DNA of 64,000 bases from the NCBI GenBank assembly GCA_910574965.1, contig CAJTDB010000017.1, positions 1-64,000 on the forward strand. The letters run 5' to 3'. The notes below the pieces were generated by a model. That model saw only the letters and a program-made list of their open reading frames with translations, was not told the DNA's origin and did not search any database. This DNA is from Lachnospiraceae bacterium (GTDB taxonomy: Bacteria > Bacillota > Clostridia > Lachnospirales > Lachnospiraceae). Every line of letters begins with the position of its first letter. Positions within the stretch are counted from its first letter, which is position 1. A program made the position numbers and the translations under genes. This document shows, one piece after another, positions 8,729 to 17,440 of the stretch.

Positions 8729-10049
8729 ACTCCATCTCCTCCACACTTCTGTATTTGTCGCGAATCATATTGATGCGCCTCTGCTGTTCCCTGCTCATGC
8801 CAAATCCCATAAACCGACAGATGTGATCGTTTTTCAAAATGCAGTAGCACATCCGCTTCCAGCTTGGAACGTCCTTCGAAGTCTTAATGTCATCTGTATG
8901 ATCCGGAATCTTGCTCCGGAAGATCACACGGGATTTTTTCTGAAGCGTATAATTGGAGACGCCATTTCTCTGGATCTGATAGCCATGTTCCTCCAGCTCC
9001 CGGATGGTTTCCTCATCCAGACCGCCTCCTGTTTTATGCCAGAACTCAATGGACGTATTGAATTTTTTTATATAGTTATTGCGCAGCCGGTCCGGCAGCG
9101 TCTCTAAAAGGAACATGGTATAAGATTTCCAGGTGTGGCCTTCCGGAAGTGTTACATTCCGGTATCCCATAGCCTTTGTTCTGCCGTAGATACAGCCAAA
9201 GTTCGCTCCCTGCACCCGGCCCACCAGCTTCACCCAGATTTGCGGATCGATGACTCGGTACAGATTCAGTGCATCTTTAGAATAATCGTTAAAGGGAGAA
9301 GCCACGCGCATCTGGGATACTTTCAGCCCGGCCATATAATAGAGATCATATAAATGATTATAATCATAATGGAACAGCGCATTGGCGTGCCAGACGTCCT
9401 CCGTCGTCCAGTCATAGAGCGGAGACGCACACCAGACATTTTTAAACTGTCTGCTGATCCAGCACATTTCTTTGTAGCCGTATTTTTTATTGACAAATCC
9501 GCTGTAGCGCTGCAGCGACTCATCCGCACGCATACCCAGCAGACAGACCGTCCGTTTTCCGCCGTGCAGAAGGCGATACCACCGCCCGAACTGCTTTGCC
9601 AGGTCCTCCTGATGCATTCGGTAACGGTAAGTGCTCATAGGATTGTTCTCCAGACTAATTACATACTCTTTGTCAGGCATAGGACGGACCCATATGTCCT
9701 TCTTCATATCGTCCCATGGATACCAGTACATTTCATAGCTGCTCAGTGCCGTTCTCGTAGCCATAGGCAGACAGACCCAGTAAAGTTCTGCCTCGTCCTT
9801 GTAGCGTTCAAAGGTACGCTCCACATACTCGCTTGTCACCGTATACTGGGCCTCGAAGTCCTGATGAAAAATGCCCACCGTCTTCCATGGAAAATGCTTC
9901 CTCCGGTAATCCATAACCAGATTGAGAAGCAGGCCGCTGTCCTTCCCTCCGGAGAAAGAGACATACACATTGTCAAATTCCTCAAAAAGAACTCTCAGCC
10001 GGTCCTGCAGCGCCTCGTATACGTTCTGTTCCACATATTCTTTTGTCAT
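8718..10049 (-). CDS. PAPS-reductase-like protein with DUF3440, IbrA-like
   Basis: About 443 residues. The N-terminal adenine-nucleotide alpha-hydrolase fold has the PP-loop VSFSGGKDSGLLLNL that binds ATP in PAPS reductases; the C-terminal half matches the DUF3440 region of IbrA by layout. Sulfate reduction genes are absent nearby, so an enzymatic role in sulfur assimilation is unlikely. Together with the overlapping ParB-like gene this is an IbrAB pair. Start is uncertain: ATG at 10049 follows GGTGG by 5 nt, while an ATG at 10061 is also possible. Its biochemical activity is not established in the family. Confidence 0.8.
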   Translation of the reverse strand: MTKEYVEQNVYEALQDRLRVLFEEFDNVYVSFSGGKDSGLLLNLVMDYRRKHFPWKTVGIFHQDFEAQYTVTSEYVERTFERYKDEAELYWVCLPMATRTALSSYEMYWYPWDDMKKDIWVRPMPDKEYVISLENNPMSTYRYRMHQEDLAKQFGRWYRLLHGGKRTVCLLGMRADESLQRYSGFVNKKYGYKEMCWISRQFKNVWCASPLYDWTTEDVWHANALFHYDYNHLYDLYYMAGLKVSQMRVASPFNDYSKDALNLYRVIDPQIWVKLVGRVQGANFGCIYGRTKAMGYRNVTLPEGHTWKSYTMFLLETLPDRLRNNYIKKFNTSIEFWHKTGGGLDEETIRELEEHGYQIQRNGVSNYTLQKKSRVIFRSKIPDHTDDIKTSKDVPSWKRMCYCILKNDHICRFMGFGMSREQQRRINMIRDKYRSVEEMEYGV

Positions 10050-10181
10050 ATCGGCCACCATAATCCTATCTATCCCGCATATTAGGATACTAATAGAAAC
10101 TAATTTATCACAGAAACGGCCGAAGTTCAATAACATGTGATAAATCTGCCAAATATGCTGTAATTATTGTTGCAGGATCTC

Positions 10182-12734
10182 TTACCCTTCTGTCTCCCGC
10201 AGCCGGTCTACAATGCTCTGTTTTTCCACCGAGTGCAGCATCGTTGCCGGCAGAAGAACTCCCACTGTCAGCAGGACAGGAATGGTCAGAAGCAGCGGCA
10301 GCACCGTAAAATGGTAGCTGAAAAACCAGATGTTCACCGCCAAACTTCGAACTGCCAGAAGGGACAGCAATGCTCCAAGGACCAGCGAAACCACGCCGGA
10401 AGCCGTTCCATAGCAGAGCCCTTCCATCATCAGCATGTGCAGCAACTGCTTTCTGGTCATGCCGATGGACTGGAGCATGGCAAATTCCCGGCATCTTGTG
10501 AGGATGCTTGTCATCATGGAATTGACAAAGTTCAAAAGGCCGATCATGCCGATAATCAGGCTCAGTGACCCGCCCACCACCAGCACGATATTGCGAAGAC
10601 CCGCAAATTCCGCTTCTCTGATAGATTTGGAACTGTAGTTCATAAGCGGTTCTGTCTGTTCTGTATAACTTTTCAGAAATGCTTCCATCGCCTGCTCTTC
10701 GCCCTCCTGCACATTAAACGCATAACTCATAACTCCCGGTTCTGCAACCATTTCTTTATAGACTTCTGCCGGAAGATACCAGGAATAGTTCCATCCGACC
10801 ATACAGGTGTTTGTATAATGCTTCATCCGGACTTTTGCCATGACTTCGAACTCTCGTTCGGTCAGTTCATTTTCCGTACGTTCTTCAGAAGTTCCTCTGC
10901 AGTTTGACAGCACTACCTTGTCGCCGATCTCCCAGTGAGCACTTTCCCACTGAATTCTTCCCTGATCGTCCTCTGTAACTCCTTCCAGAATATAATTTCC
11001 AGACATCAGTTTCTCCAGATCGATCTTTCCTTCCACCACATCCAGTCTGGACAGGGGCAGTTCTTCCAAGCCATAGACTGCACTCCCTGCGCCGCCGGTG
11101 ATGGGATCTATATTCTCTGCAGGCAGCAGTGTCTCCGGGAGCTTTGTAGTGATAAATTCTGCATCCCGAATATTGGCAAACAGTCTTCCTCCTTCCAGAA
11201 AACCTGGTTCCTGCTCAATGGCCTGAATCATAGATTCGGACATGGAATTATCCGGCCCTGCATAATGATAATTAAAATAGTCTGCATGTCCTGCCAGGAA
11301 ATCGGTATCCACAAACTTTGATAAAAATTTATCCATGTCAAAGCCTATGCTGAACGTATAGAATGTGTTAAACAATACCAGACTTAAAGACATAGAAATC
11401 ACCGCCAGCGCTGTCCGTTTCCGGTTCCTCCCAAGGTTAGCCGCTGCCATACCAGCAGTCTTTGCTCCCTGTCCAGACCGGCGCCTTCCTTTTCGCAGAG
11501 TATGGTCATTGTCGGTATACCGGACCGCCTCCACCGGCGAGACTTTTGCCGCCATCCGGCCCGGCTTGGCAGTACTGACAGCTACAGTCACCAGTGCAAA
11601 GACGGCACTGCCCAAAAAGATCCATGGATTGGCGGACGTTTTAGCAGATATCCCGGTAGAAATACTATGCGACATCATAACCGGAACAAGCGCACATCCA
11701 AGAAACCACCCAAGGAACAGTCCACACGGAATCCCCATGCAGCACAGAAACAGTGCCTGCCGGCGGATGATCCCGCGGATCTGCCTTCCGGTTGTACCAA
11801 TCGTCTTCAGAAGGCCATAGAACCGGATATCCCGGATAACAGATATCTGGAAAATATTATAAATAATCAGGTATCCGGCCAGAAGAATCAGAAGAAGTGC
11901 CGCCGACATCCCCCCGATGGTCACCGGATCTGCTTCAAGGCCGGCAGACAGATAGGACCAGTTCAAATTATATTCCAGATAATCCGGATCCCCCTCATCC
12001 AGAGAATAACCGCTCTCTTTGATAACCCGCTCCAGTTTCCCTTCCATTCCCACAGAGCTGCCGAACATCATATAGCTGTTGATGGCTCCGGTAATGTCAT
12101 AGTTGTCCCGGTAACTGTAATACAGCTCTTCCAGGTGTGCATCCACATAAGCCCGGCTGGCAATCAGCATAGACACGTTAAAAACAGGATCCGGCTCCCA
12201 CCAGCCGCAGAGCCGGAATGTCCTCGTCACCTGCTGCCCGTGTACGGTCAGTTTCAGTTCTATCGGCGCACCTATTTCCAGCTCCACCCCCAGAAGCTTC
12301 GCCGTCTTCGTATCTATCATCAGGTCATCCTCTGCCTGCGGAATCGTTCCTTCCACCGGTTCACAAAATCCAAGACGGATACCGATTTCATCCATATAGT
12401 AAAATTCACCCCGGCGTTTCCGAAGCTCCTCATTGTCCACACTGCTGCTCAGAATCCGGTTGTAGCTGATCTCTTTAATGAGATCGTGGTCCTTTACGGC
12501 TTCATATTGTTCATCGGTAATGTATTTTAACGCCGCCATCCCGTCCCCGCCTGCCTGGCGCATATTTTCCCTTTGAATATTTTCGATGATTCCGCTTCCG
12601 ATCGTAAAGACCGACGTAAATAAAAGGGACGTCAAAGCAATGGCCAGTATGGCAATAATATTTCTAAACCGGCTGGCAAAAAAGTTTTTGTCTGCCAGTC
12701 TGTGAACTGCCTTTTTATTATTTACTCTGTACAT
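10182..12734 (-). CDS. ABC transporter permease with two FtsX domains
   Basis: 850 residues. One N-terminal membrane segment (about 25-50) precedes a large extracytoplasmic region, three helices near 275-390 (first FtsX unit), a second segment near 440 with another extracytoplasmic region, and three helices at about 715-830 (second FtsX unit). This is the layout of MacB-/Bce-like peptide resistance or lipoprotein export permeases. The ATG at 12734 lies inside the 3' end of the ATPase gene, with AGGTG 6 nt upstream. It belongs with the ATPase, kinase and regulator genes upstream. Antimicrobial peptide sensing or removal is the likely role, from family context only. Confidence 0.88.
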   Translation of the reverse strand: MYRVNNKKAVHRLADKNFFASRFRNIIAILAIALTSLLFTSVFTIGSGIIENIQRENMRQAGGDGMAALKYITDEQYEAVKDHDLIKEISYNRILSSSVDNEELRKRRGEFYYMDEIGIRLGFCEPVEGTIPQAEDDLMIDTKTAKLLGVELEIGAPIELKLTVHGQQVTRTFRLCGWWEPDPVFNVSMLIASRAYVDAHLEELYYSYRDNYDITGAINSYMMFGSSVGMEGKLERVIKESGYSLDEGDPDYLEYNLNWSYLSAGLEADPVTIGGMSAALLLILLAGYLIIYNIFQISVIRDIRFYGLLKTIGTTGRQIRGIIRRQALFLCCMGIPCGLFLGWFLGCALVPVMMSHSISTGISAKTSANPWIFLGSAVFALVTVAVSTAKPGRMAAKVSPVEAVRYTDNDHTLRKGRRRSGQGAKTAGMAAANLGRNRKRTALAVISMSLSLVLFNTFYTFSIGFDMDKFLSKFVDTDFLAGHADYFNYHYAGPDNSMSESMIQAIEQEPGFLEGGRLFANIRDAEFITTKLPETLLPAENIDPITGGAGSAVYGLEELPLSRLDVVEGKIDLEKLMSGNYILEGVTEDDQGRIQWESAHWEIGDKVVLSNCRGTSEERTENELTEREFEVMAKVRMKHYTNTCMVGWNYSWYLPAEVYKEMVAEPGVMSYAFNVQEGEEQAMEAFLKSYTEQTEPLMNYSSKSIREAEFAGLRNIVLVVGGSLSLIIGMIGLLNFVNSMMTSILTRCREFAMLQSIGMTRKQLLHMLMMEGLCYGTASGVVSLVLGALLSLLAVRSLAVNIWFFSYHFTVLPLLLTIPVLLTVGVLLPATMLHSVEKQSIVDRLRETEG

Positions 12735-13404
12735 ACTGGTCACCTGCTATTCTTCCGTCTTCGATCCGGATAATCCGGTCTGCCATCTGTGCAATCTCCT
12801 CATTGTGCGTAATCATTACCATAGTCTGCCGAAACTTCTCGCTGGTCACTTTTAAAAGTCCCAGTACATCCGCACTGGTCCGGCTGTCCAGATTGCCCGT
12901 CGGCTCATCCGCCAGAATGATGGCCGGCTTTGACGCAAGTGCTCTGGCGATGGCCACCCGTTGCTGCTGTCCGCCGGACAACTGATTTGGCAGACTTTCC
13001 GTCTTCTCCGACAGGCCAAGCGTATGAATGATTCGGTCGATGTGCTTTTTATCCGCCTTTCTTCCATCTAATTCAATGGGCAGGACGATATTTTCATACA
13101 CATCCAGCACCGGAACCAGATTATAGCTCTGAAAGATAAAGCCGATCTTTCTTCTGCGGAATACCGTCAGTGCATCATCTTTCAAGGAAAAGATATCCTT
13201 TCCATCCACAGTAACCGTTCCCTCCGTAGGACGGTCCAGACCGCCAATCATATGCAGAAGTGTAGATTTTCCGCTTCCTGAAGTTCCAACGATAGCCGCA
13301 AATTCGCCTTCTTCGATGGAAAGATTTATCCCGTCCAGTGCTTTTACACACGTATCTCCGGTTCCATAATATTTCCGGAGTTTTTTTGTCTTTAAGATCG
13401 CCAT
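12718..13404 (-). CDS. ABC transporter ATP-binding protein (MacB/LolD-type)
   Basis: 228 residues with Walker [11 protein letters not shown]-loop, signature [15 protein letters not shown], Walker [13 protein letters not shown] and switch His in MITHNEE. It energises the FtsX-type permease encoded immediately downstream, whose start lies within this gene. It begins 177 bp after the end of the kinase gene, and that gap contains a terminator-like hairpin whose T-run touches the ribosome site, so expression may be attenuated. Confidence 0.95.
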   Translation of the reverse strand: MAILKTKKLRKYYGTGDTCVKALDGINLSIEEGEFAAIVGTSGSGKSTLLHMIGGLDRPTEGTVTVDGKDIFSLKDDALTVFRRRKIGFIFQSYNLVPVLDVYENIVLPIELDGRKADKKHIDRIIHTLGLSEKTESLPNQLSGGQQQRVAIARALASKPAIILADEPTGNLDSRTSADVLGLLKVTSEKFRQTMVMITHNEEIAQMADRIIRIEDGRIAGDQYVQSK

Positions 13405-13421
13405 ATGTTTTTATCTCCTCC

Positions 13422-13492
13422 AAAAAAGAATAAGATCATCACCCGTAACGACCGATTTCCTTCAGAACGGCCCTCTTTGTGATGATCTTATT
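13422..13492 (-). terminator. Attenuator-like hairpin just before the ABC ATPase ribosome site
   Basis: Perfect 14-bp arms, AATAAGATCATCAC (13429-13442) and GTGATGATCTTATT (13479-13492), enclose 36 nt. On the minus strand the stem runs directly into TTCTTTTTT and then the GGAGGAG of the ATPase gene. It has intrinsic terminator form, placed between the regulatory genes and the transporter genes. Confidence 0.7.
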
Positions 13493-13580
13493 ATAGTTCA
13501 TGATTCTTTCCACAATCTTTCCGAATCATTACAGTTTTGAAAGAATCCGGCAGTCTGTTTCGTCTGCGCACCAAGTGAAA

Positions 13581-14474
13581 TCATTTTGGCAAAAATAATG
13601 AAAATACAGACCCTTCTCCCGGCACGGATGCCACTTTAATATATCCGCCCTCCCGCTGAAGAATCTCCCGCGTCAAATACAGACCAAGACCGACTCCTTT
13701 CTCCTCCTGTACTTTAGGCGAACGGTAGAAGCGGGTGAAGATGCGGGATGTATCTGCTTCCGAAATGCCGATTCCGGTATCCTTTACGTCAATCCGGACA
13801 AACATCTCATACGCCTGCACGGATACGGACACTGTCCCTCCTGCGGGCGTATATTTAATCCCATTGTCCACCACATTGGACAAAGCCTCCATCGTCCATT
13901 TGGGATCAAAATAAGCACAGATATCCGGCACTTCTCCTTCAATATAAAATTTTACGCCCTTTTCCCCGGCCTCTGCCGGGCATAAAAGCCCTTCAATCAG
14001 CTCCCGGATACTGCTCTTTCTGGGCACCACAGCCACAATGCCGTTTTCCAGGCGGGACACCCAAAGCAGTGACCGGAGCAGAAAATCCAGCTTTTTTGTC
14101 TGCGCCTCAATCTGCCCGGCAATCCGCCCGGCCTCGTCGTCCAGACCTGGATGCTCTAAAAGCAACTGTATATACAGAAGAATATTGGCCACCGGAGTCT
14201 TGGTCTGATGGGAAATGTCGCTCACCAGTGTCTTAATTCGGTCCCGCTCTCCGGCCGTCTTCTGACGCTCCTGCCGGTCCATCGACAGATACTGGCACAT
14301 CCGGGACTCCAGGCGGGACAGAAGGTCCTCTGTATATTCGGTCTCAGAAAAAGTACCGTCCAGGGCGCTCTCCAGCATCCGATCCATTCCTTTAAGAATC
14401 CGGCTTGTTTTCCAGTACATAAGCCCGGCAGCCAGAATGGCCCCGGCGGTCAGAAACACCCATAAGACTTCCAT
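13581..14474 (-). CDS. Sensor histidine kinase with short N-terminal membrane anchor
   Basis: 297 residues. One clear membrane helix (about 3-22), a short linker, an H-box SDISHQTKTPVANI with the phospho-accepting His, N-box EALSNVVDNGIKYTP, G1 DTGIGI and G2 GVGLGLYLTREI. No sizeable extracytoplasmic sensor domain exists, so it may sense through its partner transporter, as Bce-type kinases do. It follows the response regulator by 3 bp. Substrate or signal not readable. Confidence 0.92.
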   Translation of the reverse strand: MEVLWVFLTAGAILAAGLMYWKTSRILKGMDRMLESALDGTFSETEYTEDLLSRLESRMCQYLSMDRQERQKTAGERDRIKTLVSDISHQTKTPVANILLYIQLLLEHPGLDDEAGRIAGQIEAQTKKLDFLLRSLLWVSRLENGIVAVVPRKSSIRELIEGLLCPAEAGEKGVKFYIEGEVPDICAYFDPKWTMEALSNVVDNGIKYTPAGGTVSVSVQAYEMFVRIDVKDTGIGISEADTSRIFTRFYRSPKVQEEKGVGLGLYLTREILQREGGYIKVASVPGEGSVFSLFLPK

Positions 14475-14477
14475 CTT

Positions 14478-15128
14478 CTATTTCTCCTTCTCCCACATAT
14501 ATCCGATGCCGTACACGGTACGGACCGGCAGCCCTGGAAGCTTTTCCCGCAGACGCCTCACTGCAACGGACAGCGCATTTTCCTCTACAAACTCTGCCCC
14601 GGCAGACCAGATTCGGTCAATTAGGAATTCCCTCGGCATGGTCTGTCCAGCATTCTTAACCAGAAGTTTCAAAAGCTTCTGCTCTGTCTTGCTAAGCTCT
14701 ACCGGCCTTTTGTCTACTTCATACTCCATATGTTCAAAGTCAAAAGAAAAACGTCCCTGCACAAAGACTGCCTGTCCAAAAGTCTTCCTGCGAAGAACTG
14801 CATGAACCCGTGCCCGCAGTACCATCAGAGAAAAGGGCTTTGTAATATAGTCATCCGCTCCGCTCTCCAGTCCCGTCACGATGTCCACCTCCAGATCGTT
14901 GGCCGTCAGGATAATCACCGGAACTTGGCTTTTGGCACGCAGTTTTCTGCACAGAGCAAGGCCATTTCCATCGGGCAGGTGAATGTCCAGAATCACCAGA
15001 TCCACATCTTCTGTAAAGAGTTTTTCCGCCTCCGCTATCGTATATGCCTGCAGCGTCTCTTCCGCTTTCAAAGACAGCGCAATGCCGTCATTCAGCGTAC
15101 GGTCATCTTCAACAATCAGCAGTCTCAT
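14478..15128 (-). CDS. OmpR-family response regulator
   Basis: 216 residues. Receiver domain (1-115) has the acidic pair in LLIVEDD, phospho-acceptor Asp in LVILDIHLPDGNG, Thr in IILTAND and Lys in DDYITKPF. The C-terminal winged helix (about 125-216) ends with RTVYGIGYMW, the OmpR/PhoB signature. I start it at the ATG at 15128, which has AGGAGTG upstream; an in-frame ATG at 15203 would lie inside the Nudix gene. It very likely controls the ABC genes downstream. Confidence 0.93.
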   Translation of the reverse strand: MRLLIVEDDRTLNDGIALSLKAEETLQAYTIAEAEKLFTEDVDLVILDIHLPDGNGLALCRKLRAKSQVPVIILTANDLEVDIVTGLESGADDYITKPFSLMVLRARVHAVLRRKTFGQAVFVQGRFSFDFEHMEYEVDKRPVELSKTEQKLLKLLVKNAGQTMPREFLIDRIWSAGAEFVEENALSVAVRRLREKLPGLPVRTVYGIGYMWEKEK

Positions 15129-15133
15129 AATGT

Positions 15134-16057
15134 TCACTCCTGATAAAACGCATCCAGGTTCCGCCGATACAGTTTCGCCGGCCGGTGACCTGCCCCGTCC
15201 CATATATTTTCAGTCTCGGTTACGTATCCGGCAATCTTCCGGCGAAAATTCGGCGTCAGAAACGGCCTTCCCTGAATCGTCTCATAGGCTTTCTGAAGAC
15301 TTGCCAGCGTAAAAGTCTCCGGCATCAGGTCGAATACAATCTTCCCTGTCTCTCCTGCTTCCCGCTGAAGTGCCAGATAGGCACACAGAATGATACGCGC
15401 ATGGTCAAAGGCCAACCCCTCTGCCGCAAGGATCTCATAGTCTGTCGTCTCATGATGGGCACGAAAGCTTTTCTTCTCCCGAATTGCTGCTTTTAGCTTA
15501 AAAGCGTTCCTGTCTTTTGCTTCAAGCCGAAGTTCGTAATCATATACCAGCTCTGCATGGTCTTCCTGGATTTCTTTTTTCACCTGTTGTTTGTCCAGCT
15601 CAATGTCAAACCATTCGGCTTCCCAGGCGTCCGACCCCCCACGGACCTGATAGCGCTCTCCATCAATCAGTGCGAGAAATGCATGGGAAATGATCCAGCC
15701 TCTGGGATCTCTGCCCGGCTCACTGAAGATTGCAAAAGGATTCAGATAGGCTTCCTCTACTCCTGTCTCTTCCCGAAGTTCCCGGCCTGCCGTATCCTCC
15801 ACGCTCTCTCCCGGACGGCAAAATCCTCCAGGCAGTGCCCAATGGTCTTTATATGGAAAAGAGCCCCTCCGAATCAGCAGAAGTTTTAATTTCCGCTCCG
15901 GATCTTTCCGATAGTTTTTATTCCCGTCAAGAACATAGGTTTTCATAATGGAAAAAACAGCTATATCCGCAGCTACAGAAGGACGGTCAAACTGGGTAAT
16001 GTCATAGGAAACCAGATACGCCTGTTCTTCTGCTGACAGATTCTTACTGTCGGTCAT
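15134..16057 (-). CDS. Nudix hydrolase with C-terminal winged helix, NrtR-like architecture
   Basis: 307 residues. The Nudix domain (about 35-170) has a complete Nudix box, GFCRPGE-x7-REL-x-EE-x-GV, so hydrolase activity is expected. The region at about 225-290 resembles the winged helix of NrtR-type NAD regulators and related Nudix-wHTH proteins. Classical NrtR repressors often have a degraded box, so this may be an active ADP-ribose or related pyrophosphatase, with or without DNA binding. It ends 5 bp before the response regulator, whose ribosome site lies at the end of this gene, suggesting it is the first gene of that operon. Confidence 0.85.
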   Translation of the reverse strand: MTDSKNLSAEEQAYLVSYDITQFDRPSVAADIAVFSIMKTYVLDGNKNYRKDPERKLKLLLIRRGSFPYKDHWALPGGFCRPGESVEDTAGRELREETGVEEAYLNPFAIFSEPGRDPRGWIISHAFLALIDGERYQVRGGSDAWEAEWFDIELDKQQVKKEIQEDHAELVYDYELRLEAKDRNAFKLKAAIREKKSFRAHHETTDYEILAAEGLAFDHARIILCAYLALQREAGETGKIVFDLMPETFTLASLQKAYETIQGRPFLTPNFRRKIAGYVTETENIWDGAGHRPAKLYRRNLDAFYQE

Positions 16058-16171
16058 ATCTTATGCGCCTCCATAGTCTGATGATTTTTCAGTGTTATTA
16101 TAGCATGTGTCCATAAATAATTCTACGTTATCTGTGGTTCTATTTATAGTTTGAAAACATGTAAAATATTC

Positions 16172-16200
16172 TTGACATTTTGCAGCGATTCGTATATGAT
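16172..16200 (+). promoter_or_regulatory. Sigma-70-type promoter for the membrane protein/XRE pair
   Basis: TTGACA at 16172-16177, a 17-bp spacer, and TATGAT at 16195-16200. The ATG of the downstream gene is at 16295. Confidence 0.75.
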
Positions 16201-16294
16201 ATAAATGTAAATAATGTTTAACATTTTGCCCAAATGATTGGAAAACTATTTTGACACGGCTTTGTCAGAATATGTATATTTGTGGAGGTATCGC

Positions 16295-16633
16295 ATGAAA
16301 AAAACAGACGAGATGGACCGAAACATACAGCTTCGCTCGGAACAGCTAGGCTACCGGATTACCCTTTTGATTCTTGGCCTATGGACACTTTTTAACTGCT
16401 GGCAAACCCTTTGGAACCAGGCACCTTACCAGCCTCTGCCGGGACTGATTTTCACTTTTGCAGTATGTGTGCAGAGTTTTTCTCAGATGGCCCTGAAACA
16501 GAAAATGACAGCCGGGGACGAGGAATACCAAGCACCGAACACGCTTCTCTGGACGATAATCGGTGCAGTCCTTATCGCCGCTGCCGGTCTGTTCCTTGGT
16601 ACGGCCCTTATCATGAGAGCTCAGAGCTTATGA
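16295..16633 (+). CDS. Small membrane protein paired with an XRE regulator
   Basis: 112 residues. Charged N-terminus (MKKTDEMDRNIQLRSEQ), then about three to four hydrophobic segments, including one near residues 22-40 and one near 88-106. The start follows GGAGG by 6 nt. The stop TGA overlaps the ATG of the following HTH gene (ATGA), so the two are coupled. Many Firmicutes pair such a membrane protein (DUF6773-like by appearance) with a short XRE regulator; the role is unknown. Confidence 0.75.
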   Translation: MKKTDEMDRNIQLRSEQLGYRITLLILGLWTLFNCWQTLWNQAPYQPLPGLIFTFAVCVQSFSQMALKQKMTAGDEEYQAPNTLLWTIIGAVLIAAAGLFLGTALIMRAQSL

Positions 16634-16824
16634 GAAACCGAATCAAGCAGCTTCGAAAAGAAGCCGGACTGCGCCAGGAGGATCTGGCACGGTTAGCCGG
16701 TGTAAGCAGGCAAACTATTATTGCCATCGAAAATGACAAATATGACCCGTCGCTGGAACTTGCCATGAAGATCGCGGGACTGTTAAAACTCTATGTGGAG
16801 GATATTTTCTTTTTGGAGAGCTGA
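16630..16824 (+). CDS. Short XRE-type regulator (YozG-like)
   Basis: 64 residues, essentially only the HTH: IKQLRKEAGLRQEDLARLAG then VSRQTIIAIENDKYDPSLEL. It belongs to the compact transcriptional regulator class of Firmicutes usually found with an adjacent membrane protein, as here. Its 3' end overlaps the convergent macrodomain gene by 42 bp. Not in the longest open frame of the region, but the ATGA coupling and the HTH motif support it. Confidence 0.88.
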   Translation: MRNRIKQLRKEAGLRQEDLARLAGVSRQTIIAIENDKYDPSLELAMKIAGLLKLYVEDIFFLES

Positions 16825-17307
16825 ATCATAAAACCCTTTTGTCCGCTCGTCAAAGCACACCATCTGCACTTCCTCAATCTCCGGATGGGACTGACAGAAG
16901 GACAAAATGGTGCGGACTGCGACTGCAGACGCTTTCTCCAGCGGAAAGCGATAGATCCCGGTACTGATGGACGGAAATGCCACAGTCCGGCATCCTCTTT
17001 CCGCCGCCAGTTTCAGGCAGCTTTCATAACAGCTTTTTAAAAGTTCCTCTTCTCCTCTGCTTCCTCCGTTCCAGACAGGTCCCGGCGTGTGAATCACATA
17101 TTTTGCCGGCAGGCGGTAGCCTTTTGTAATCTTCGCCTGCCCGGTCTTACATCCATGCAGCATTCTGCATTCCGCTAAAAGCTCCGGCCCCGCTGCACGG
17201 TGGATAGCGCCGTCCACTCCCCCGCCTCCTAGCAAACTGGTGTTCGCCGCATTGACAATGGCATCAACGGAAATCTTCGTAATATCTCCGGATACAATTT
17301 TCAGCAT
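16783..17307 (-). CDS. Macrodomain protein, O-acetyl-ADP-ribose deacetylase type
   Basis: 174 residues forming a single macrodomain: GDITKISVDAIVNAAN, the GGGGVDGAIHRAAG loop, KITKGYRLPAKYVIHTPGP and AFPSISTGIYRFPLEKA. These match MacroD-type ADP-ribosyl or O-acetyl-ADP-ribose hydrolases; the conserved Asn and GVDGAIH-type catalytic loop are intact. The ATG at 17307 has GAAGGG upstream; a longer frame to 17328 is less likely. It converges with and overlaps the XRE gene at 16783-16824. Confidence 0.92.
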   Translation of the reverse strand: MLKIVSGDITKISVDAIVNAANTSLLGGGGVDGAIHRAAGPELLAECRMLHGCKTGQAKITKGYRLPAKYVIHTPGPVWNGGSRGEEELLKSCYESCLKLAAERGCRTVAFPSISTGIYRFPLEKASAVAVRTILSFCQSHPEIEEVQMVCFDERTKGFYDSALQKENILHIEF

Positions 17308-17389
17308 CTTTTTCCCTTCTTTCATCAATTATCTGGATATTTCTATCATACATGGGTCTGGCGTCTTCTGCAATCTGTTTTTTACGCAA

Positions 17390-17426
17390 AGCAAAACAGG
17401 AGCGCTGGATGCACCCCTGTTTTGCT
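17390..17426 (-). terminator. Terminator after the SEDS-like gene
   Basis: AGCAAAACAGG (17390-17400) pairs perfectly with CCTGTTTTGCT (17416-17426). It lies 14 bp past the end of the SEDS gene; the T-tract is weak. Confidence 0.6.
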
Positions 17427-17440
17427 GTATTTCCATGCAG

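Noticed and set aside
8204-10049. Chromosome partition or sulfate assimilation genes
   Set aside because: ParB-like and PAPS-reductase-like folds suggest this by name, but there is no ParA, no parS and no sulfur pathway gene; the IbrAB pairing explains both.
11502-12530. 342-codon plus-strand open frame
   Set aside because: Lies opposite the FtsX-type permease gene; Arg/His/Pro-rich translation typical of an antisense shadow.
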